NCBI GenBank assembly: GCA_903901905.1
Contig: CAIUSQ010000259.1
Span: 1 to 6,019 of the forward strand
Length of the DNA stretch: 6,019 bases
Source of the DNA: an uncultured Actinomycetes bacterium
GTDB lineage: Bacteria > Actinomycetota > Actinomycetes > Nanopelagicales > Nanopelagicaceae
Reading direction: 5' to 3'
Positions 1-4,727 of the stretch are shown piece after piece. Under the pieces are notes generated by a model. It worked only from the letters and a program-made list of their open reading frames with translations. It did no database searches and was not told the origin of the DNA. Numbering within the stretch: position 1 is the first letter of the stretch; each line of letters starts with the position of its first letter. The position numbers were made by a program, and so were the translations under genes.

Positions 1-542
1 ATGAATCCTGCGATTGCAAGTAACAGGAAGAGAAGGCCTGCCAGGAAAGAAGCGATCGCTGCATAACCAGCAATTACTCCCATGGTTCCAAAGGCATATG
101 CCTGAAGAAGCATTCCGCGCAAAGTGTTTCCCATAAACAGAGTTTCACGAAGGTCGGCATATTTTGTGATCGTTGCAACATCAGTGCTTCCACCACGTAT
201 TAATCCCATATATGTTCCTGATACTTCAGAGTAAGTTGAAGGTTTCCCTGTTACAGCAATTGATGAGCCTTTCATGTGTTCCCAGATATAGAGATCTGAG
301 TAATCACGAGCCATTTCTCCAGTGTTGACTGTTTTACCGGCCCATTTTGTGAGCTGTTCCTTTGTAGCAGCAGGCAAACTGTCCTCTGCGGGAAATGCAA
401 TATTCTGATTCTCTAACTGAGTCTTCACACTTTCATTTGCAAACGATGCTCCAAAGTTAAGGAGCCCAGCAAATGTGAATAGAAGGACTGCAAGTCCAAG
501 TCCGACGAATGAAACTATCTTGTCAAATGTTCTACGATTCAT
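1..542 (-). CDS. Conserved actinobacterial two-helix membrane protein, function unknown (3' end cut by window edge)
   Basis: The minus strand is open from ATG at 542-540 to the left edge, giving 180 complete codons with no stop. The protein begins MNRRTFDKIVSF, has a hydrophobic helix at about residues 8-30, a polar extracytoplasmic-looking middle (about 35-145, with TYSEVSGTYMG near 103-112) and a second hydrophobic helix at about 150-181. The segment around 139-154 (NTLRGMLLQAYAFGTMG) closely resembles, from memory, a family of short actinobacterial membrane proteins often labelled 'aromatic ring-opening dioxygenase LigA' in databases. Nothing here looks like a dioxygenase: no metal-binding motif is visible and the fold is two helices flanking a soluble domain, so that label should not be copied. 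By comparison with the family only a few residues should be missing. The start is supported by GGAG at 553-550, 7 nt before the ATG. The nearest upstream gene on the same strand is the LuxR-type regulator, about 200 bp away, so it may have its own promoter. Confidence 0.85.
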   Translation of the reverse strand, partial: MNRRTFDKIVSFVGLGLAVLLFTFAGLLNFGASFANESVKTQLENQNIAFPAEDSLPAATKEQLTKWAGKTVNTGEMARDYSDLYIWEHMKGSSIAVTGKPSTYSEVSGTYMGLIRGGSTDVATITKYADLRETLFMGNTLRGMLLQAYAFGTMGVIAGYAAIASFLAGLLFLLLAIAGF

Positions 543-549
543 TTTTCTT

Positions 550-553
550 CTCC
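550..553 (-). promoter_or_regulatory. Ribosome binding site of the membrane protein gene
   Basis: On the minus strand GGAGAAG precedes the ATG at 542, with 7 nt between GGAG and the start codon. This is the clearest Shine-Dalgarno match near a start in the window, and it fixes the N-terminus at the methionine of MNRRTF. Confidence 0.7.
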
Positions 554-572
554 ATTGCCCTTTTTTAGAAAA

Positions 573-589
573 TTGATCATTGCGATCAA
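573..589. promoter_or_regulatory. Inverted repeat TTGATC-N5-GATCAA, possible operator or leader hairpin
   Basis: Perfect 6-bp arms TTGATC (573-578) and GATCAA (584-589) flank the 5-base spacer ATTGC, giving a 17-bp operator-like site. It lies 31 nt upstream of the membrane protein's start codon and just before its ribosome binding site. Arms this short occur by chance, so only the position argues for function. Confidence 0.3.
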
Positions 590-642
590 CACAGGCCATG
601 TTTACTAGTACCAACAACCGTCAGATTGAAATTTAGGTGGGG

Positions 643-672
643 TTAGCACTCGCCTGCAGGTTCAAGAGTGCT
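643..672. repeat. CIRCE-like inverted repeat with an abnormally long 14-nt spacer
   Basis: The plus strand reads TTAGCACTC (643-651), then 14 bases, then GAGTGCT (666-672). TTAGCACTC is exactly one half of the CIRCE operator bound by the heat-shock repressor HrcA, whose consensus is TTAGCACTC-N9-GAGTGCTAA. The second arm matches 7 of 9 positions. The spacer is 5 bases too long, about half a helical turn, so HrcA binding is doubtful. A third GCACT copy (674-678) forms an AGTGC-TT-GCACT palindrome with the second arm. The site lies about 100 nt upstream of the membrane protein gene. Confidence 0.35.
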
Positions 673-741
673 TGCACTTAATAGCTGTCAGAGATTACGC
701 CGTAGAAATATCAGAAATCCAAACTATGTCTACGGTTTAAA

Positions 742-1062
742 TCATTCAACGTGTCGGTTGCACATCGATTGACCATCCGGTCCTATCTCAAAGTGTCCGC
801 AGGGCATATCTAATTTATCAAAAGCTTGGTCCCCATAGTGAGTGCGATATGCCAAGGCAAGTAAAACCCGCAAGTTTGTTTCGGGATCAGATTTAATTCC
901 ATACACCTGAGCACTTCGACTCACAGTGTTTTCAATGACCTTTTCGTTGTGGGAAGTCTGTGTGGCGATGACTGAGTTTGATTTTCCTTCACAGACAAGT
1001 TCTAGGACCAATTTTTCAAATGGGGTCAGTTCTCTGGTTGAAATCGTGATGTCTCTAACCAA
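742..1062 (-). CDS. Small stand-alone LuxR-type helix-turn-helix regulator
   Basis: Predicted 106-residue DNA-binding protein. Residues about 11-75 form a LuxR/GerE-type HTH: LTPFEKLVLELVCEGKSNSVIA is the typical opening (compare LTxREREVLxLxAxGxSNxEIA) and NEKVIENTVSRSAQVYGI corresponds to the recognition helix (usual KTVKxHxxxIxxKLGV). There is no receiver or autoinducer-binding domain, so the signal input is unknown. The tail contains C88, H90, C101 and H104 (CGH and CNRH), which could bind a metal or act in redox sensing; that is inference. The given start is TTG at 1062, with AAAGGCGG just upstream acting as a possible ribosome site. The frame stays open for 18 more codons (to a TGA at 1119-1117) but offers no ATG, GTG or TTG, so the N-terminus is somewhat uncertain. 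It is divergent from the acyl-CoA operon with overlapping promoters, making that operon a candidate target. Confidence 0.85.
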   Translation of the reverse strand: MVRDITISTRELTPFEKLVLELVCEGKSNSVIATQTSHNEKVIENTVSRSAQVYGIKSDPETNLRVLLALAYRTHYGDQAFDKLDMPCGHFEIGPDGQSMCNRHVE

Positions 1063-1091
1063 TGCATTCGCCGCCTTTCCGCGTCCTTGGC

Positions 1092-1120
1092 AGTATGTTC
1101 CTATTTTTGCCCCGTGTCAC
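1092..1120 (-). promoter_or_regulatory. Predicted sigma-70-type promoter of the LuxR-type regulator
   Basis: On the minus strand GTGACA (1120-1115) matches TTGACA at 5 of 6 positions and is followed after exactly 17 bp by CATACT (1097-1092), a 4 of 6 match to TATAAT. Transcription would begin near 1085, leaving a leader of about 23 nt that contains GGAAAGGCGG before the TTG start at 1062. If this is right, the upstream in-frame extension of the regulator is not translated. Confidence 0.5.
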
Positions 1121-1124
1121 CCCT

Positions 1125-1130
1125 TAAGAT
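1125..1130 (+). promoter_or_regulatory. Predicted -10 box TAAGAT for leaderless transcription of the acyl-CoA operon
   Basis: TAAGAT fits the actinobacterial -10 pattern TANNNT and ends 6 nt before the ATG at 1137, which places the transcription start at or next to the start codon. No Shine-Dalgarno sequence precedes this ATG, as expected for a leaderless message. No good -35 is visible at 16-18 bp. The box lies back to back with the divergent promoter at 1092-1120, so one bound regulator could affect both. Confidence 0.5.
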
Positions 1131-1136
1131 GGACCA

Positions 1137-1880
1137 ATGAGTGAAATCTTGAGCAGGCAAGAGGGCAACATCCTGGTTTTAAGCTTTAACAGGCCTGAAA
1201 AGATGAATGCGTTGACCCGATCAATGTACGCCGGCTTAGCAACAGGTCTCAATGAAGCAGCTGGTGACTTCGGGATTCGAGCGGTGATCATCACGAGTGA
1301 AAGTCAACATTTCACTGCAGGCAATGACATCTCAGATTTCATGGACAACCCACCAACAAGTGATAGTTCAGAAGTTTCTCGGTTTCTTGAATCACTGCTT
1401 AATTTTCCAAAACCACTGATCGCTGCTGTAAAAGGCAATGCAGTTGGTGTGGGCACAACCATGTTGCTTCACTGTGATGTTGTTGTCGCAAGCCCGACAG
1501 CAAAGTTTTCCATGCCATTTGCATCTTTGGGATTAGTTCCAGAGGCAGGATCGAGTTTTCTTTTCCCTCAATTAGTTGGATATCAAAGAGCTGCTCGTAT
1601 ATTCATGACAGGGGAGAGCTTTGATGCACCCACGGCTGTGGAGATGGGCTTGGCAACTTCAATTGAAAATGATCCTTTGGCGCAAGCTATGAAAATTGCC
1701 GAACAAATTGCAGAACAGCCTCCCCAGGCAATGATAAATACGAAGGCTCTTCTTAAAGCTAGATCACATGACGCCGTTGCCGCTGTTATGAAGGCCGAGT
1801 TTGAGATTTTTGCTATGGCGCTTCAATCTGATGAAGCTATGGAAGCATTCATGAAATTCATGTCTAAGAAGGGTAAGTAA
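1137..1880 (+). CDS. Enoyl-CoA isomerase/hydratase family (crotonase) protein, ECI2-like active site
   Basis: A 247-residue crotonase-superfamily enzyme acting on acyl-CoA thioesters in the cytoplasm. The family layout is clear: FNRPEKMNAL (17-26), oxyanion-hole segment HFTAGNDISDF (58-68), second oxyanion segment KGNAVGVG (99-106), then HCDVVVAS (112-119). The two glutamates of true enoyl-CoA hydratases are absent: the first position (GGCEL in rat mitochondrial hydratase) reads GTTML here, and the second (QPE) reads MPF. Instead there is VPEAGSS (134-140) with E136, the single catalytic glutamate arrangement of delta3,delta2-enoyl-CoA isomerases of the ECI2/PECI type. The likely reaction is therefore double-bond shifting in unsaturated acyl-CoAs rather than hydration, though substrate and chain length cannot be read off. 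It is first in a presumed operon, its stop overlaps the next start by one base, and its start matches a leaderless promoter. Length is normal for the family. Confidence 0.9.
   Translation: MSEILSRQEGNILVLSFNRPEKMNALTRSMYAGLATGLNEAAGDFGIRAVIITSESQHFTAGNDISDFMDNPPTSDSSEVSRFLESLLNFPKPLIAAVKGNAVGVGTTMLLHCDVVVASPTAKFSMPFASLGLVPEAGSSFLFPQLVGYQRAARIFMTGESFDAPTAVEMGLATSIENDPLAQAMKIAEQIAEQPPQAMINTKALLKARSHDAVAAVMKAEFEIFAMALQSDEAMEAFMKFMSKKGK
1868..1873 (+). promoter_or_regulatory. Ribosome binding site of the short-chain dehydrogenase, inside the isomerase gene
   Basis: GAAGGG lies 6 nt before the ATG at 1880. Together with the TAATG stop/start overlap it points to coupled translation of the two enzymes. 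Confidence 0.5.
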
Positions 1881-2710
1881 TGTCTCTATCGGGAAAACGC
1901 ATCTTTATAACTGGTGGTTCACGGGGAATCGGTCTTGCAATAGCCCTGCGCGCTGCATCCGATGGTGCATCTATTGCCATTGCTGCTAAAACGGCAGATC
2001 CAAATCCAAAGCTACCCGGAACGATTTTTACTGCAGCTGCAGAGATAGAAGCAGCTGGTGGTAAAGCGCTTGCTCTTCAATGCGATATTCGGGATGAGGC
2101 AGCAATAGAAGAGGCTATCAAGAAAACGGTAGATACTTTCGGTGGCATTGATATTGTCATTAACAATGCCAGTGCAATTAACCTGACTAAAACCGATCAA
2201 ACTCCTGCTAAGCGATTTGATTTAATGTTTGATGTTAACGTTCGAGGTACTTTTCTTACTTCTCAAGCTGCACTACCTCATCTGCGTCAGTCGGCAAAGG
2301 ATGGAAGAAACCCACACATTCTCAATCTCTCACCACCGCTTTCTATGAAACCAATTTGGTTTGAAAATCACGTGGCATACACGATGGCAAAGTATGGAAT
2401 GAGTATGTGCGTATTGGGAATGGCAGAGGAGTTCAAGCGCGACGGGATTGCCGTAAATGCCCTTTGGCCAAGGACTGTCATTGATACAGCAGCTCTTCAG
2501 ATGATTCCAGGAATTGATGCCTTAGCTGGCCGTACTCCACAGATCCTTGCAGATGCAGCGCACATTATTTTGAATAGAGATTCAAAGGAGTGCACGGGCA
2601 ATTTTTTTGTAGACGATTTACTACTAGCAAGTGAAGGAATTACCGACTTAGAAAAGTACTCGGTTACCCCCGGAACTACCGATTTCCTACTCGATTTTTT
2701 CCTAGACTAG
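1880..2710 (+). CDS. HSDL2-like short-chain dehydrogenase/reductase
   Basis: A 276-residue NAD(P)-dependent SDR oxidoreductase. Visible motifs: cofactor-binding TGGSRGIG (11-18), D69 in QCDIRDE, NNAS (95-98), N120 in DVNVRG, catalytic S151 in LNLSPP, and Y167/K171 in AYTMAKYG, so the active site is complete. Several stretches are diagnostic of the hydroxysteroid-dehydrogenase-like protein 2 group rather than generic FabG-type enzymes: AAKTADPNPKLPGTI (35-49), LSPPLSMKPIWF (150-161), KYGMSMCVLGMAEEF (171-185), AVNALWPRT (191-199) and the C-terminal FFLD. Human HSDL2 carries an additional C-terminal SCP2 lipid-binding domain; this protein ends before it. It probably oxidises or reduces a hydroxy/keto group on a lipid or acyl-CoA, but the substrate is unknown. 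It overlaps the upstream isomerase by one base (TAATG), so the two are probably made in linked amounts and act in the same pathway. Confidence 0.92.
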   Translation: MSLSGKRIFITGGSRGIGLAIALRAASDGASIAIAAKTADPNPKLPGTIFTAAAEIEAAGGKALALQCDIRDEAAIEEAIKKTVDTFGGIDIVINNASAINLTKTDQTPAKRFDLMFDVNVRGTFLTSQAALPHLRQSAKDGRNPHILNLSPPLSMKPIWFENHVAYTMAKYGMSMCVLGMAEEFKRDGIAVNALWPRTVIDTAALQMIPGIDALAGRTPQILADAAHIILNRDSKECTGNFFVDDLLLASEGITDLEKYSVTPGTTDFLLDFFLD

Positions 2711-2717
2711 AAATCAA

Positions 2718-3254
2718 ATGATGCGTAAATTTTCTCTAGGGTTACTTGCCATCCTGTGCCTAATTCTTTCTGCACCTACGAGTTTTGCCCACGGCGAGAT
2801 AGTCACTTCATATCCTTTAAGGGATTCCACTTCATCGCCTACTCCAACCCAGGTATGGATTGAATTTGATGGGGAACTTCAACTCATTGATGGCGAAGTG
2901 GTCAATACTCTTAAGGTCACAGATCCAACTGGTTTAGTTGTTAGCGCAGAAGAAGCAATAATTGAAGGTTCTAGAATTTCAAGTCAGATATCCGATCAAA
3001 GCGTAGGGGGAGTATTCACAGTGGAGTACCGCATAGTTTCAGAAGATGGTCATCCTGTTGAGGGGAGCTACACATTTGAAGCTTCACCTGGTTTTGAAGC
3101 AACAGAAATGATTGAACCAACTACGGTTGCTACTGCACCCGACAATCAATCAGAGCTGAGTATTGGCGCCATAGTGATGGCGGTCTTTCTCGTTGTTTTT
3201 GCCGTTAGGTATTTCATAAAAATGCGCAATGAGAAAAGGGATGAGAAAAAGTAG
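2718..3254 (+). CDS. Membrane-anchored CopC-domain copper-binding protein
   Basis: A 178-residue exported protein. Residues 1-24 form a signal peptide (MMRK, hydrophobic core, then TSFA), with predicted cleavage just before H25. The mature protein would start HGEIVTSYP, the usual opening of a CopC domain, which runs to about residue 122 and contains EDGHPVEGSYTF (109-120). In CopC the N-terminal histidine, with the Asp and His of the DGHP motif, binds Cu(II); here these are H25, D110 and H112, so the site is intact. A linker (about 123-147) leads to one transmembrane helix (about 148-168) and a charged cytoplasmic tail. The likely role is copper binding or delivery outside the membrane. No CopD partner lies in the window. 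It starts 7 nt after the dehydrogenase stop with no good ribosome site, which suggests coupled translation; the ATG at 2721 is an equally possible start. Confidence 0.88.
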   Translation: MMRKFSLGLLAILCLILSAPTSFAHGEIVTSYPLRDSTSSPTPTQVWIEFDGELQLIDGEVVNTLKVTDPTGLVVSAEEAIIEGSRISSQISDQSVGGVFTVEYRIVSEDGHPVEGSYTFEASPGFEATEMIEPTTVATAPDNQSELSIGAIVMAVFLVVFAVRYFIKMRNEKRDEKK

Positions 3255-3256
3255 TA

Positions 3257-4684
3257 ATGCAAGGTTTTGATCTTGAGATAAATGGTCCCAATTTAATTCA
3301 AGAGTCCGAAAGAAAAGGAAAGCCTAGTTCCTTGTTTTGGCCTTGGGCCGGGGCAAATGTTTCCTTACTCGCACTCTCTTATGGGGCATTTTTCTTGGGT
3401 TTTGGTATTTCATTCAGACAGGCCACTGCCGCAGCGATCATTGGAACTATTGGTTCATTCTTTTTGGTCGGACTTAGTTCACTTGCAGGAAAACGCTCAA
3501 ATGCACCAACGACAGTTTTAGTTCGTGCATCCTTTGGCGTCAAGGGAAGCCTTGTTCCTGGATTTCTCTCTTACCTAGTATTTGTTGGCTGGGAGACAGT
3601 TCTTGTATCTCTTGCAACTCTGGCAACTGGAACGGTTTTTTCTAGGTTTACAGGCATTGATAACAATCTGGCGCTTATCCTGGGATTTTTAGTTGCCGTC
3701 GGATTAACAATGCTAGGCGGAGTCCTCGGATTCAATATGATCATGAGAATTCAAAAAATTCTCACAATCACCACAGTTGCTTTAACCACTGTGTATATCG
3801 CCCTGACTTTGGACAGCGTTGATTGGGATGCAGTTACCTCTATAAAAGATGGCACATCCCAAGCATTTATAGGGGCTACAATTTTTGCTGTAACTGGAAT
3901 CGGTTTAGGTTGGGTCAACTGTGCGGCTGACTATTCACGATATCTTCCGCGGTCTGTCTCTGGTAAAGCTGTTGTAGGTTGGACAGTTTTCGGAGCATCT
4001 GTAGTGCCAATTTTTTTAGTTATTTATGGAACAGCGCTTTCGGCAAGTGATAGTAATTTAAGTGATGCAATTGCAAATGATCCTATTGGCGCCTTAACAA
4101 CGATTCTTCCAACCTGGTTCTTAATATTTTTTGCTCTTATTGCGATTCTCGGTTTAGTAGGAGGGGCAATTCTGGATCTTTATTCATCGGGTTTAGCTTT
4201 AGTTTCAATCGGTGTGCCGATCAAACGTCATCAAGCAGCCTTGGTTGATTCCGTGATTATGTTGGTTGGCACAATTTATATCGTATGGATTGCTAACAAT
4301 TTTTTCTACCCGTTCCAAGGTTTTCTCATTACATTAGGCGTTCCGGTAGCAGTTTGGTCGGGGATATTTGTTGCCGATGTTATTCTAAGAAGTAAGCCAT
4401 ATGATGAAAAGGCGTTGTTTGATAAGAACGGCATCTATGGTTCTGTAAACAAAGGTTCAATCTTTCTAATGGCGTTGGGAACTTTCATCGGCTGGGGTTT
4501 TGTAACAAATTCTTTTGCTTCATGGTTGGTCTGGCAGGGTTATTTAATGACACCAATTGGTGGCAAAGACGGGGCATGGGCACATGCAAATGTCGGAGTT
4601 ATCTTTGCATTACTCATTGGATTTTTAGGACATGCTTTACTGTCAAGAAAGTCGATTAGTTCGCAAGAGCGTTCAAAACAGTAA
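3257..4684 (+). CDS. NCS1-family cytosine/purine-type permease
   Basis: A 475-residue integral membrane transporter with about 12 hydrophobic helices and a short polar N-terminus. NCS1 (nucleobase:cation symporter-1) marks are FWPWAGANVS (27-36) at the first helix, VRASFGVKG (89-97), GWE (111-113) at a helix where NCS1 proteins place a substrate-stacking tryptophan, and NCAADYSRYLPR (221-232), the most typical bacterial NCS1 signature. Members import cytosine, purines, hydantoins, allantoin, thiamin precursors and similar compounds with H+ or Na+; the exact substrate cannot be told from sequence alone, and no nucleobase-degrading enzyme is nearby to help. The start lies 2 nt after the stop of the CopC gene, with only a weak ribosome site (GGGATGAG at 3238-3245), so it appears to be the last gene of the operon. 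Length is normal for the family. Confidence 0.93.
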   Translation: MQGFDLEINGPNLIQESERKGKPSSLFWPWAGANVSLLALSYGAFFLGFGISFRQATAAAIIGTIGSFFLVGLSSLAGKRSNAPTTVLVRASFGVKGSLVPGFLSYLVFVGWETVLVSLATLATGTVFSRFTGIDNNLALILGFLVAVGLTMLGGVLGFNMIMRIQKILTITTVALTTVYIALTLDSVDWDAVTSIKDGTSQAFIGATIFAVTGIGLGWVNCAADYSRYLPRSVSGKAVVGWTVFGASVVPIFLVIYGTALSASDSNLSDAIANDPIGALTTILPTWFLIFFALIAILGLVGGAILDLYSSGLALVSIGVPIKRHQAALVDSVIMLVGTIYIVWIANNFFYPFQGFLITLGVPVAVWSGIFVADVILRSKPYDEKALFDKNGIYGSVNKGSIFLMALGTFIGWGFVTNSFASWLVWQGYLMTPIGGKDGAWAHANVGVIFALLIGFLGHALLSRKSISSQERSKQ

Positions 4685-4686
4685 CA

Positions 4687-4705
4687 ATTGAAAAGCCTTT
4701 GCAAT
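4687..4705. promoter_or_regulatory. Near-perfect 19-bp palindrome upstream of nhaA, possible operator
   Basis: ATTGAAAAG (4687-4695) and CTTTGCAAT (4697-4705) pair at 8 of 9 positions around the centre base 4696. With a one-base centre it looks like a dimeric-protein operator rather than a hairpin. It lies 10 bp upstream of the predicted nhaA -10 box, covering the -35 region, where a bound protein would block or recruit polymerase. Confidence 0.3.
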
Positions 4706-4715
4706 CGGGCGGTGA

Positions 4716-4721
4716 TAGTTT
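4716..4721 (+). promoter_or_regulatory. Predicted -10 box TAGTTT for leaderless transcription of nhaA
   Basis: TAGTTT fits TANNNT and ends 6 nt before the ATG at 4728, the same spacing as the box before the isomerase gene at 1137. No strong Shine-Dalgarno sequence is present (GGTGAT at 4711 is 11 nt away). TTGAAA at 4688-4693 is the nearest -35-like hexamer but is 22 bp away, too far for a standard promoter. Confidence 0.4.
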
Positions 4722-4727
4722 AGGCCC

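Larger units (their letters stand above)
543..741. other. Non-coding gap between two minus-strand genes, with several inverted repeats
   Basis: These 199 bases lie between the end of the LuxR-type regulator and the start of the membrane protein gene. I see no plausible small coding sequence on either strand. The gap holds an inverted repeat 31 nt before the downstream ATG (573-589), a CIRCE-like pair (643-672) overlapping a short AGTGC-TT-GCACT palindrome (667-678), the 8-bp palindrome cctgcagg (653-660), and a 7-bp pair CCGTAGA/TCTACGG (700-706 and 729-735, 22-nt spacer) just after the regulator's stop. The last has no T-run after it, so it is a poor terminator. I could not find a convincing -35/-10 pair for the membrane protein gene, although a promoter is expected here. 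Confidence 0.6.

Noticed and set aside
700..735. 7-bp inverted repeat CCGTAGA/TCTACGG after the HTH gene as a terminator
   Set aside because: The 22-nt loop is long, the stem is short and no T-run follows on the minus strand; several such pairs are expected by chance.
926..1144. Open frame of 72 codons on the plus strand
   Set aside because: It lies antisense to the well-supported HTH gene, crosses the promoter region and runs into the crotonase start; its product resembles no family.
2012..2200. Open frame of 62 codons on the minus strand
   Set aside because: Entirely inside the HSDL2-like dehydrogenase, with composition expected of an antisense shadow.
3744..3764. Perfect 8-bp inverted repeat (TGAGAATT/AATTCTCA, 5-nt loop) inside the NCS1 gene
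   Set aside because: About one such repeat is expected by chance in a window this size, it encodes ordinary NCS1 residues, and there is no T-run after it.
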